Shown: positions 1 through 6,662 of the stretch, in pieces
How positions within the stretch are numbered: position 1 is the stretch's first letter
Layout: each line of letters opens with the position of its first letter
Source of the DNA: Microcella sp.
Lineage (GTDB): Bacteria > Actinomycetota > Actinomycetes > Actinomycetales > Microbacteriaceae
Direction: 5' to 3'
Length of the DNA: 9,286 nucleotides
Assembly: GCA_020216895.1 (NCBI GenBank)
Contig: JAIWOM010000045.1
Location: 1 to 9,286 of the forward strand
The notes under the pieces: generated by a model
The model's input: the letters and a program-made list of their open reading frames with translations, nothing else
Databases searched by the model: none
Told to the model about the DNA's origin: nothing
Program-made: the position numbers and the translations under genes

Positions 1-34
1 ACACTCTTTCCCTAAACGTATGCTCTTCCGATCC
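1..34 (+). other. Residual Illumina sequencing adapter at contig end
   Basis: Bases 1-14 (ACACTCTTTCCCTA) and 22-33 (GCTCTTCCGATC) are exact matches to the two ends of the standard TruSeq universal adapter; the few bases between them differ by three substitutions and one insertion. It is directly joined to coding sequence in frame with the following kinase. This is a technical sequence, not biology: the real genome begins near base 34-35. The match is from memory of the adapter sequence. Confidence 0.93.
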
Positions 35-36
35 TC

Positions 37-591
37 GTGGGCCTGGCCGGAGAGCCCGGCGCCGGCAAGTCGACCGCGGCCGCCGAGCTCGTCGACCTCC
101 TGCCGGCCGCGCGCGTGCTGCCGATGGACGGGTTTCACCTGCCGCAGGCCGAGCTCACCCAGCTCGGACGCCGCGAGCGCATGGGCGCCCCCGACACCTT
201 CGACGTCGACGGCTTCGTCGCCCTGCTCGAGCGCCTCCGCGATCTCCACAATTCAGGAGCGCCCGTGCTCGCGCCGGGCTTCGACCGGCGTGTCGAGGAG
301 CCGGTGCCCGGGCAGCTCGCGCTGACTCCTGAATTGCGGTGCATCGTCGTGGAGGGCAACTACCTGCTGCTCGATCAGGGCGGCTGGCAGCGGGTGGCGC
401 CGCTGCTCGACCTGACGGTCGGCGTCGTGCTCGACGAGGCGACGCGGCTCGAGCGGCTGCTCGCCCGGCACGTCGCGTTCGGCAAGACACCGGAGGCGGC
501 GCGCGCGTGGGCGCTCGGCCCCGACCAGGCGAACGCCGAGCTCATCGCGCCGACCCTCGCGCGGGCAGACCACCTGCTCGCCGCCGGCTGA
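37..591 (+). CDS. P-loop nucleoside/nucleotide kinase family protein, 5' truncated
   Basis: A P-loop kinase of the uridine kinase/phosphoribulokinase-like group (the YggC-type 'nucleoside/nucleotide kinase family'), expected to transfer phosphate from ATP to a small cytoplasmic substrate that cannot be named here. Walker A is GEPGAGKST at residues 5-13 counted from base 37, followed by MDGFH at 30-34, the family's RMGAPDTFD segment at 48-56, and a VVEGNYLLL strand. A lid-like stretch, [15 protein letters not shown], lies in the C-terminal third. Complete members have roughly 20 or more residues before the P-loop, so GTG 37 is an internal valine codon and the true start is lost at the contig end under the adapter. 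It ends with TGA 589-591, 86 bp before purS, so it is probably a separate unit. Fold and family are clear; the substrate is not. Confidence 0.85.
   Translation: MGLAGEPGAGKSTAAAELVDLLPAARVLPMDGFHLPQAELTQLGRRERMGAPDTFDVDGFVALLERLRDLHNSGAPVLAPGFDRRVEEPVPGQLALTPELRCIVVEGNYLLLDQGGWQRVAPLLDLTVGVVLDEATRLERLLARHVAFGKTPEAARAWALGPDQANAELIAPTLARADHLLAAG
249..336. repeat. 11-bp perfect inverted repeat inside the kinase gene
   Basis: CAATTCAGGAG at 249-259 is matched exactly by its reverse complement at 326-336, with 66 bases between. Both arms are AT-rich for this gene and force codons that are rare nearby (TCA, GGA, ACT, CCT, TTG). The reading frame is intact across both arms and the protein still looks like its family, so no rearrangement is evident. 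Function unknown; chance is possible. Confidence 0.5.
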
Positions 592-632
592 GCGGCGCGC
601 CGACCGCGGCGCGACCGCCCGCGACCGCTCAG

Positions 633-671
633 TAGACTCGAGGCATCCGCCTGCCGACCCACCCCGGGGAG
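633..671 (+). promoter_or_regulatory. Candidate -10 box and ribosome binding site of purS
   Basis: TAGACT (633-638) fits the actinobacterial TANNNT -10 pattern and lies 39 bases before the purS start. I see no convincing -35. GGGGAG at 666-671 is a good Shine-Dalgarno sequence 6 nt before GTG 678, so purS looks conventionally led and its start is well supported. No purine riboswitch or PurR-type palindrome is evident in this 86-bp gap. Confidence 0.45.
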
Positions 672-677
672 TCCATC

Positions 678-935
678 GTGCCCACCATCGTCGTCGAGGT
701 CATGCCCAAGGCCGAGCTGCTCGACCCGGCCGGCAAGGCCGTCGCCGGAGCCCTGCACCGCCTCGGCCACGAGGGCATCGCCGACGTGCGCATCGGCAAG
801 CGCTTCGAGCTGCACGTCGACGTGGCCGACGCGGCGATGCTCGAGACGGCCCGCCAGCTCGCGGCCGACATGCTGAGCAACGGCGTGATCGAAGACGTCG
901 TGAGCGTGCACGTCGCCGAGGAGGCGGTTCGCTAG
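678..935 (+). CDS. purS: Phosphoribosylformylglycinamidine synthase subunit PurS
   Basis: Small structural subunit of the three-part FGAM synthase. It bridges PurL and the glutaminase PurQ so that ammonia can be passed to FGAR in de novo purine synthesis in the cytoplasm. The 85-residue product begins [20 protein letters not shown], with the PurS signature of a beta strand followed by the D-P-G-K/A helix (residues 2-25). A second beta strand, [14 protein letters not shown], follows, and the protein ends in the typical [13 protein letters not shown] strand, here [13 protein letters not shown]. Length is normal for the family. GTG 678 has GGGGAG 6 nt upstream. Its TAG stop shares one base with the purQ GTG (TAGTG), which indicates translational coupling. 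Identification is based on family pattern and on the purQ neighbour. Confidence 0.96.
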   Translation: MPTIVVEVMPKAELLDPAGKAVAGALHRLGHEGIADVRIGKRFELHVDVADAAMLETARQLAADMLSNGVIEDVVSVHVAEEAVR

Positions 936-1630
936 TGCGCATCGGCGTCGTCACCTTCCCGGGCTCGCTCGACGACCGCGACGCCCAGCGCGCGGTGCGC
1001 CTCGCGGGCGCCGAGCCCGTCGCCCTCTGGCACGGCACGCACGACCTGCAGGGCGTCGACGCCATCGTGCTGCCGGGCGGCTTCAGCTACGGCGACTACC
1101 TGCGCTGCGGCGCCATCGCGGCCCGCTCGCCGATCATGGCCGAGGTCATCGATGCGGCCAACAGCGGGATGCCCGTCCTCGGCATCTGCAACGGCTTCCA
1201 GATCCTCGTCGAGGCGCACCTGCTGCCCGGCGGTCTGATCCGCAACGACCACGGCGACTTCATCCGCCGCGACCAGCGGCTGCGCGTCGAGAGCACCGAC
1301 AGCGCCTGGACGAACGGCTTCACGGTCGGCCAGGAGATCACGATCCCGCTGAAGAACGGCGAGGGCGGGTTCATCGCCGACGAGGAGACCCTCGATCGCC
1401 TCGAGGGCGAGGGCCTCGTCGCCTTCCGCTACCTCGACGTGAACCCGAACGGCTCGCTGCGCGACATCGCGGGCCTGCGCAACGAGCGCGGCAACGTGGT
1501 CGGCCTCATGCCGCATCCCGAGCACGCGGTCGAGCCGGGCTTCGGCCCGAACACGCCCGCGGCGATGCGCTCGGGCGTCGACGGCCTGACCTTCTTCACA
1601 TCGGTGATCAAGCAGAGCGTGCTGAGCTAG
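935..1630 (+). CDS. purQ: Phosphoribosylformylglycinamidine synthase subunit PurQ (class I glutaminase)
   Basis: Glutamine amidotransferase subunit of FGAM synthase, releasing ammonia from glutamine for PurL. The 231-residue product has the class I glutaminase fold. It has [15 protein letters not shown] (oxyanion region, about residues 46-60), the nucleophile Cys85 in GICNGFQ, and the catalytic His194 and Glu196 in MPHPEH. The triad is complete and the length is normal for the bacterial small PurQ. The start GTG overlaps the purS stop by one base, and GAGGAGG at 918-924 lies 10 nt upstream inside purS. It is followed after only 4 bases by the DUF3817 gene, so purS, purQ and that gene form one transcription unit. 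The partner purL is not adjacent; it lies 1.9 kb downstream beyond two opposite-strand genes. Confidence 0.97.
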   Translation: MRIGVVTFPGSLDDRDAQRAVRLAGAEPVALWHGTHDLQGVDAIVLPGGFSYGDYLRCGAIAARSPIMAEVIDAANSGMPVLGICNGFQILVEAHLLPGGLIRNDHGDFIRRDQRLRVESTDSAWTNGFTVGQEITIPLKNGEGGFIADEETLDRLEGEGLVAFRYLDVNPNGSLRDIAGLRNERGNVVGLMPHPEHAVEPGFGPNTPAAMRSGVDGLTFFTSVIKQSVLS

Positions 1631-1634
1631 CGGC

Positions 1635-2132
1635 GTGACCTCGACTGCCGCGCCGACCGCGCGCCTCACCCCGAAGACGCTCTACCGCATCGTCGCGATC
1701 GCCGAGGCGATCACCTGGACCATCCTGATCGCGGCCCTCATCTTCCGCGCCGTCGTCGGCGAGGAGAACGCGGGCTCCGCCGTCACCATCGGCGGCAGCA
1801 TCCACGGCTTCGTGTTCCTCACCTACGGCGCAACGGCAGTGCTCACCGCGATCAACCAGCGCTGGAATCCGGGGCTCGCCGTGCTCGCCGTCGCGACCGC
1901 GGTGATCCCCTACGCGACGATCCCGTTCGACGTCTGGGCGCACCGCACGGGCAAGCTCGAGGGCAACTGGCGGCGCGAGGCCACCGACGACCCGCGCGAC
2001 CAGCGCTGGTTCGACCGCCTCGTGCGCTGGATGCTCAACCACCCGTACCTGCTGGCGGCGCTGATCCTGCTCGCGGTCGTGGTGCTGTTCACCGTGCTGC
2101 TGATCCTGGGCCCGCCGGTCCCGAAGAGCTAG
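1635..2132 (+). CDS. DUF3817 domain integral membrane protein
   Basis: A 165-residue membrane protein of unknown function, matching the actinobacterial DUF3817 family. It has an N-terminal LYRIVAIAEAITW segment that starts the first helix and a GSIHGFVFLTYGA second helix. Hydrophobic segments lie at about residues 18-40, 53-73, 79-100 and 137-159. A charged loop (residues 101-135, rich in R, D, E and W) lies before the last helix, longer than in minimal members. The start GTG lies 4 bases after the purQ stop, and no strong Shine-Dalgarno is visible beyond purine-rich purQ codons, so coupled translation is likely. DUF3817 genes are often found beside purine genes in this group, but I know of no demonstrated role. 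Its stop codon touches the stop of the opposing channel gene with no base between them, leaving no room for an intergenic terminator. Confidence 0.85.
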   Translation: MTSTAAPTARLTPKTLYRIVAIAEAITWTILIAALIFRAVVGEENAGSAVTIGGSIHGFVFLTYGATAVLTAINQRWNPGLAVLAVATAVIPYATIPFDVWAHRTGKLEGNWRREATDDPRDQRWFDRLVRWMLNHPYLLAALILLAVVVLFTVLLILGPPVPKS

Positions 2133-3344
2133 TCAGGCACCCGCGCGGCTCGGGGCCACCGGGTCGGCCGACGGCGCCATCATCTGCTGCGCGCGCTGGT
2201 GCGCCTCGGGCGTTCCGCTGAACAGCTGGCGACGCGCCGAGCCGTCCGACGGGTCGGGCGCGGCCGTGGTTTCGGCGCCGTCCACGATGACGCGCGTGCG
2301 CGGCATCGCGCTCGGGCTCTCGCGGCGCACCCACTCGACGAGCTGCTCGCGCACGTAGTTGCGCAGGTCGAACAGCGAGCCCGCATCCGCCGCACTGACG
2401 AGAATGCGGATGCGCACCAGCCCGCCCGTCGCGTCGGAGACCTGCAGCACCGACACGCGGCCGTCCCACAGCGGGGTGTCGCCCAGCAGGGCGTCGAGCC
2501 GCTCACGCATCGTGGCGGGGCTGACCCGCCAGTCGAGGTCGAGCTCGACCGAGCCGAGCAGCTCGCTGCCGGTGCGGGTCCAGTTCTCGAAGGGCTCGGT
2601 GGTGAAGCGGGTGGAGGGCACGACGAGCCGGCGGTCGTCCCAGATGCGCACGACGACGTAGGTGAGCGTGATCTCCTCGATGCGCCCCCACTCGCCCTCG
2701 ACGATGACGATGTCGTCGACGCGGATCGCGTCGGAGAACGCCAGCTGCACGCCGGCGAAGACGTTCGAGAGGGTCGACTGCGCGGCGAGACCCGCGATGA
2801 TGCTCGCGAGGCCGGCGGAGGCGAGCAGGCTCGCGCCGACCGCCTGCATCTGCGGGAAGGTCAGCAGCGCGGAGCTGACGGCGACGACGATGATGATCAC
2901 GGTGGTGAGCCGGCGCAGGAAGGTCAGCTGCGTGTGCGCCCGGCGCGCACTGCGCGTCGCCTCCGCGCCGACCGGGTACCGCGCCATCGCCCCCTCGAAG
3001 GCGTGGTCGACGATCTCGAACAGCACCCACGCGAACAGGCCGATGACCGCGATGGTGAGCAGCCGGTCGATCGCGACCGAGAACCGGGTCTCGACGGCCG
3101 CGAGGCTGACGGCGATCTGCACGGCGATCGCGGCCAGCAGCAGGCGCAGGGCGAGGCGGGTGTGGCGCAGCAGCGATCCCGCCCAGGGGTGCCGGGGTGC
3201 GGCGAGCCGGGTGACGAGCTCGATGATGACGATGATGACCAGCGCGACCGCGAGCAGCAGCGCGGCGAGCATGAGGAAGAAGCCGAGGCCGCGCTCGGGC
3301 ACCGCGTCGAGGTCGACGAAGTCGAGCAGCGTCAGCGGGGTCAT
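2133..3344 (-). CDS. MscS-family mechanosensitive ion channel
   Basis: A 403-residue small-conductance mechanosensitive channel protein, which would open under membrane tension and release solutes in hypo-osmotic shock. Predicted membrane helices lie at about residues 18-44, 64-84, 92-113 and 146-163, followed by a pore helix at about 168-204 rich in small residues (GASLLASAGLASIIAGLAAQ) and the conserved AQSTLSNVFAGVQL segment. The MscS beta domain (IRVDDIVIVEGEWGRIEEI, then RLVVPSTRF at 239-247) and the alpha/beta cytoplasmic part follow. The tail from about 355 is Ala/Pro/Asp-rich and probably disordered. Extra helices before the pore make it larger than E. coli MscS (286 aa). It lies 18 bp after the 29-residue peptide gene on the same strand and is probably cotranscribed; its own Shine-Dalgarno is weak. 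The paralogue class is not assigned. Confidence 0.93.
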   Translation of the reverse strand: MTPLTLLDFVDLDAVPERGLGFFLMLAALLLAVALVIIVIIELVTRLAAPRHPWAGSLLRHTRLALRLLLAAIAVQIAVSLAAVETRFSVAIDRLLTIAVIGLFAWVLFEIVDHAFEGAMARYPVGAEATRSARRAHTQLTFLRRLTTVIIIVVAVSSALLTFPQMQAVGASLLASAGLASIIAGLAAQSTLSNVFAGVQLAFSDAIRVDDIVIVEGEWGRIEEITLTYVVVRIWDDRRLVVPSTRFTTEPFENWTRTGSELLGSVELDLDWRVSPATMRERLDALLGDTPLWDGRVSVLQVSDATGGLVRIRILVSAADAGSLFDLRNYVREQLVEWVRRESPSAMPRTRVIVDGAETTAAPDPSDGSARRQLFSGTPEAHQRAQQMMAPSADPVAPSRAGA

Positions 3345-3362
3345 GCGCTCAGCATCCCGAGG

Positions 3363-3452
3363 TCATCCGTTGAGCGCCAGCCCCAGGAACATCGCGCCGA
3401 GGAAGACGAGGATGCCGATCGCGGCGTACATCCAGATCATGCGGGAGGTCAT
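3363..3452 (-). CDS. 29-residue single-pass membrane peptide upstream of the channel gene
   Basis: A short frame on the minus strand from ATG 3450-3452 to TGA 3363-3365. The product starts MTSRMIWMY, continues with a hydrophobic helix of about 20 residues (AAIGILVFLGAMFLGLAL) and ends NG, so it looks like an N-in single-pass membrane peptide with Arg4 on the cytoplasmic side. Support for translation is GGAG (reverse complement of 3458-3461) 5 nt before the ATG, a TAGGCT box at 3493-3498 on the same strand, and an 18-bp gap to the channel gene. I do not recognise a named family. It could be a membrane partner of the MscS channel, an independent small membrane protein, or a leader peptide coupling translation. 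Too short for most gene callers. Confidence 0.6.
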   Translation of the reverse strand: MTSRMIWMYAAIGILVFLGAMFLGLALNG

Positions 3453-3484
3453 GGCGGCTCCGGTGGTGGTCGGGTGAGCGGGCG

Positions 3485-3520
3485 ATGGCACCAGCCTAGG
3501 CCGCCGGTAGGCTGGCAGCC
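3485..3520 (+). promoter_or_regulatory. Predicted purL promoter giving a leaderless mRNA
   Basis: TAGGCT at 3508-3513 is a TANNNT -10 box, and ATGGCA at 3485-3490 matches TTGACA at four of six positions with an exact 17-bp spacer. The box ends 7 bases before GTG 3521, so transcription should begin at or next to the start codon. No Shine-Dalgarno is present before purL, in agreement with leaderless initiation. Confidence 0.6.
3491..3515. repeat. 8-bp inverted repeat between divergent promoters of purL and the channel unit
   Basis: CCAGCCTA (3491-3498) and TAGGCTGG (3508-3515) are perfect inverted arms with a 9-bp GC-rich spacer. Each arm contains a TAGGCT box, one facing purL and the other facing the 29-residue peptide gene. 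The repeat may be an operator for a dimeric regulator or may reflect only two mirrored -10 boxes. On the minus strand the -35 position is poor. Confidence 0.55.
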
Positions 3521-5902
3521 GTGACGAACCCCGCCCCCGGCCGTCCCGCTCCGGACACCGTCGAGAACGCCGCCGCCACCCCCGACAAGGTGCAGCCCTT
3601 CGAGGCACTCGGCCTGAAGGCCGACGAGTACGCCGCGATCAAGGCCCTGCTCGGGCGGCGCCCGACCAGCGGCGAGCTCGCGATGTACTCGGTCATGTGG
3701 AGCGAGCATTGCTCCTACAAGTCGAGCAAGGTGCACCTGCGGCAGTTCGGCCAGAAGGTCTCGGACGAGATGAAGACCCACCTGATGGTCGGCATGGGCG
3801 AGAACGCGGGCGTCGTCGACATCGGCGAGGGCTGGGCTGTCACCTTCAAGATCGAGAGCCACAACCACCCCAGCTACATCGAGCCGTTCCAGGGCGCCGC
3901 GACCGGCGTGGGCGGCATCGTGCGCGACATCATCTCCATGGGCGCCCGACCCGTCGCGGTCATGGATGCCCTCCGCTTCGGTGCCATCGACCACGCCGAC
4001 ACGGCGCGCGTCGTGCCCGGCGTCGTCAGCGGCATCAGCCACTACGGCAACTGCCTCGGCCTGCCGAACATCGGTGGCGAGACCGTCTTCGACGCCGTGT
4101 ACCAGGCCAACCCCCTCGTCAACGCGCTCGCCGTGGGCGTGCTCCGCCACGAGGACCTCCACCTGGCGAACGCCCGCGGCGTCGGCAACAAGGTCGTGCT
4201 GTTCGGCGCCCGCACCGGTGGCGACGGCATCGGCGGCGCCTCGATCCTCGCGAGCGAGTCGTTCGAGGGCGAGGACGCGGAGGTCGGCGGCGTGCACGGC
4301 GACCGGAGCGAGCCGGCCGCAGAGGCGGCGGCCGGCCAGAAGACACGGAAGCGCCCAGCCGTGCAGGTGGGCGACCCGTTCGCCGAGAAGGTGCTCATCG
4401 AATGCTGCCTCGAGCTGTTCCAGGGCGAGCTCGTCGAGGGCATCCAAGATCTGGGCGCCGCCGGCATCTCCTGCGCGACCTCCGAGCTCGCGAGCAACGG
4501 CGACGGCGGCATGGTGATCGACCTCGACAAGGTGCTGCTGCGCGACCCCTCGCTCACGGCGGAGGAGATCCTCATGTCGGAGAGCCAGGAGCGCATGATG
4601 GCGATCGTGCGGCCCGAGAAGCTCGAGGCCTTCCTCGCCGTCACCGCCAAGTGGGACGTCGAGACGAGCGTGCTCGGCGAGGTCACCGACACGGGCCGGC
4701 TCGTCATCCACTGGCAGGGCGAGACCATCGTCGACGTCGACCCGAAGACGGTCGCGATCGACAGCCCCGTGTACCACCGGCCCTACGCCCGGCCCGCGTG
4801 GCAGGACGCCTTGCAGGCAGACACCGCCGCGCGGCTCGCCCGCCCGGCCGACGACACCGCGCTGCGCGCCCAGGCGCTGCGGGTGCTCGGCGGACCGAAC
4901 CTCGCCGACACGGCCTGGATCACCGACCAGTACGACTACTACGTCGGCGGCAACACCGCGCTCGCGACGCCCGACGATGCGGGCATGATCCGCGTCGACG
5001 AGGAGTCGGGCCTCGGGGTCGCGCTCGCGACCGACGCGAACGGCCGCTACTGCCAGCTCGACCCGTACACGGGTGCCCAGCTGGCCCTCGCCGAGGCGTA
5101 CCGCAACGTCGCCGCGACCGGCGCGGTGCCGCTCGCTGTCAGCGACTGCCTCAACTTCGGCAGCCCCGAGAACCCCGACGTGATGTGGCAGTTCGAGCGC
5201 GCGGTGACGGGCCTTGCCGACGCCTGCCTCGAGCTGGGCATCCCGGTCACCGGCGGCAACGTCTCGTTCTACAACCAGACCGGCGACGTGCCGATCCACC
5301 CGACGCCCGTCGTAGCAGTCATGGGCGTCATCGACCACGTCGACCGCCGCCTGCCCTCCGGCTGGCAGGACGACGGCGAGAACCTCTACCTGCTCGGCAT
5401 CACGCGCGACGAGCTCGACGGCTCGGTCTGGGCCGACGTCATCCACGGCCACCTGGGCGGGCTGCCGCCGCGCGTCGACCTCGGCGCCGAGAAGAACCTC
5501 GCCGGCCTGCTCGCCGCCGCGGCCTCCGACGGCCTCGTGACCTCGGCCCACGACCTCTCGGAAGGCGGCCTGCTCGCCACCCTTGCCGAGGGCGTGCTGC
5601 GCTTCGGCATCGGCGCCCGCGTCTGGCTCGGCGAGCTCATGGAGCGCGACGGGGTGGATGCTCTCGCCGCGCTGCTCGCCGAGACGCAGGCCCGCGCGCT
5701 CGTGTCGGTGGCACGCGAAGACGACGTGAAGTTCCGCGGCCTGTGCGCCGGGCGCGACGTGCCCGTGCTGCGCATCGGCGTCACCGACGCCGAGGTCGAC
5801 GGCCTCGAGGTGCAAGACCGCTTCACGCTCTCGCTCGCCGAGCTGCGGCACGCGCACCGCGACACGCTGCCGGCCCGCTTCGGGCCGCTCGTCGGCGGGT
5901 AA
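3521..5902 (+). CDS. purL: Phosphoribosylformylglycinamidine synthase subunit PurL
   Basis: Catalytic subunit of FGAM synthase: converts FGAR, ATP and PurQ-derived ammonia to FGAM in de novo purine synthesis. The 793-residue product has the small PurL layout: a short N-terminal part, then two AIRS-type N and C domain pairs. Visible landmarks are [10 protein letters not shown] (60-69, with the family's catalytic His at 63), [19 protein letters not shown] (111-129), [10 protein letters not shown] (135-144), GGDGIGGAS (233-241), [10 protein letters not shown] (281-290), [14 protein letters not shown] (310-323), [14 protein letters not shown] (541-554) and AHDLSEGGL (676-684). Residues 249-278 form a longer, low-complexity loop than in short homologues such as the B. 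subtilis enzyme. The first ~25 residues are Pro/Ala-rich and not conserved in type. GTG 3521 is preferred because a -10 box ends 7 bases upstream. Downstream lies the restriction-modification island, not another pur gene. Confidence 0.97.
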   Translation: MTNPAPGRPAPDTVENAAATPDKVQPFEALGLKADEYAAIKALLGRRPTSGELAMYSVMWSEHCSYKSSKVHLRQFGQKVSDEMKTHLMVGMGENAGVVDIGEGWAVTFKIESHNHPSYIEPFQGAATGVGGIVRDIISMGARPVAVMDALRFGAIDHADTARVVPGVVSGISHYGNCLGLPNIGGETVFDAVYQANPLVNALAVGVLRHEDLHLANARGVGNKVVLFGARTGGDGIGGASILASESFEGEDAEVGGVHGDRSEPAAEAAAGQKTRKRPAVQVGDPFAEKVLIECCLELFQGELVEGIQDLGAAGISCATSELASNGDGGMVIDLDKVLLRDPSLTAEEILMSESQERMMAIVRPEKLEAFLAVTAKWDVETSVLGEVTDTGRLVIHWQGETIVDVDPKTVAIDSPVYHRPYARPAWQDALQADTAARLARPADDTALRAQALRVLGGPNLADTAWITDQYDYYVGGNTALATPDDAGMIRVDEESGLGVALATDANGRYCQLDPYTGAQLALAEAYRNVAATGAVPLAVSDCLNFGSPENPDVMWQFERAVTGLADACLELGIPVTGGNVSFYNQTGDVPIHPTPVVAVMGVIDHVDRRLPSGWQDDGENLYLLGITRDELDGSVWADVIHGHLGGLPPRVDLGAEKNLAGLLAAAASDGLVTSAHDLSEGGLLATLAEGVLRFGIGARVWLGELMERDGVDALAALLAETQARALVSVAREDDVKFRGLCAGRDVPVLRIGVTDAEVDGLEVQDRFTLSLAELRHAHRDTLPARFGPLVGG

Positions 5903-5963
5903 CTAGGTGGGCTTGCTCTCCTGACGAACCGCAACGTGCTCCCGCACACCGAACGAGGAGCCA

Positions 5964-5996
5964 GTGCCGATGAAAACAGCACTAATCGAGGTGTGA
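5964..5996 (+). other. Ten-codon open frame with a strong ribosome binding site, possible gene relic
   Basis: GAGGAG at 5955-5960 precedes GTG 5964 by 3 nt and ATG 5970 by 9 nt, both in one frame that ends at TGA 5994-5996. The peptide would be VPMKTALIEV or MKTALIEV. It may be the 5' stub of a gene that once followed purL and was cut by arrival of the island, a leader peptide, or chance. No homology can be judged at this length. The rest of 5903-6047 shows no gene and no convincing terminator. Confidence 0.3.
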
Positions 5997-6047
5997 CTAC
6001 TTCGACACATTGGCGGCAGGACTGGCGGAGGTGCCGCTTGTCGCAGT

Positions 6048-6068
6048 TAGCATGACGTTGTGATCACA
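6048..6068 (+). promoter_or_regulatory. Endonuclease -10 box and palindrome across the start codon
   Basis: TAGCAT (6048-6053) is a TANNNT box ending 6 bases before GTG 6060, so the endonuclease mRNA is probably leaderless; no Shine-Dalgarno and no good -35 are visible. TGTGATCACA (6059-6068) is a perfect 10-bp palindrome that covers the predicted +1 and the start codon, a position where a bound protein would block initiation. Confidence 0.5.
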
Positions 6069-6662
6069 CGGCAAGAGGTATTCCAAGAGAAGTTCAATCC
6101 CGCGCCCTCGTTGCCCTACAACCTTCGAGTTCTCGACTTCCAGTCTGCGATGCAGGACGTGTACGACTTCTTCTACGACGTGAATACTCACTTGATTAGT
6201 CGTAAGTTGTCGCGACTTGACGACATGCTGCGCCCAGCAATCTTGTCCGGGACTATCTCAGACATGCTGACCGATTCACTTGCCAAGCACTCGCGCTCAC
6301 TCAGCCGAAACGGGTACTTCAACGGGCACCCCGATCTTGTTGCACGAGGTGTGTATCCGAATGACAGTGTCAAAGCGGGCAGTGAAGGCGTAGAGATTAA
6401 GACAACGAAGAAGCGTGGAGGCGCTGTCGACACCCACGGGGGGCGGAAGCAGTGGATGGCAGTTTTTGTCTATGAGACGGACACTCAAACTGAGCCAGCA
6501 GAGGCTAGACACCCACTTCTCTTTCGAGAGGTGTACGTCGCCAGCGTTGAGCCCGACGACTTCCGTCGTAACGAGAGAGGCGAATTGGGCACGCGGACCT
6601 CAACCCTCGATCGCGATGGGGTCAACAAGCTGCGAAGCGGCTGGGTCTACCTCGACCGTTGA
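6060..6662 (+). CDS. Type II restriction endonuclease, PD-(D/E)XK fold, specificity unknown
   Basis: A 200-residue protein inferred to cut unmodified DNA. The central segment has the PD-(D/E)XK arrangement: GHPDLVARG with Asp92, then after about 20 residues GVEIKTTKK with Glu112 and Lys114, followed by GGAVDTHGGRKQWMAVFVYE (121-140), a strand-helix continuation typical of small type II enzymes. The N-terminal half is helical (FQSAMQDVYDFFYDVNTHLI). It lies convergent to a DNA methyltransferase, and the 3' ends overlap by 63 bp, which makes a restriction-modification pair the natural reading. I cannot match it to a named family or recognition site. Start GTG 6060 is supported by a -10 box 6 nt upstream rather than by a Shine-Dalgarno. 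Base and codon use differ strongly from the purine genes, which suggests horizontal transfer. Confidence 0.75.
   Translation: MITRQEVFQEKFNPAPSLPYNLRVLDFQSAMQDVYDFFYDVNTHLISRKLSRLDDMLRPAILSGTISDMLTDSLAKHSRSLSRNGYFNGHPDLVARGVYPNDSVKAGSEGVEIKTTKKRGGAVDTHGGRKQWMAVFVYETDTQTEPAEARHPLLFREVYVASVEPDDFRRNERGELGTRTSTLDRDGVNKLRSGWVYLDR

Noticed and set aside
2199..3524. A 441-codon plus-strand frame across the channel gene
   Set aside because: Shadow of the MscS-family gene; the product is Arg/Asp/Glu/Gln-rich without domains, and the opposite frame has clear membrane helices and MscS motifs.
3449..5857. An 802-codon open frame on the minus strand opposite purL
   Set aside because: It is the antisense shadow of a high-GC gene: its product is a low-complexity run of H, D, V, A, R and G with no recognisable domain, while the + frame is an intact PurL.
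6059..6068. TGTGATCACA as a CRP-type site
   Set aside because: The CRP consensus needs about six bases between TGTGA and TCACA; here the halves are directly joined.
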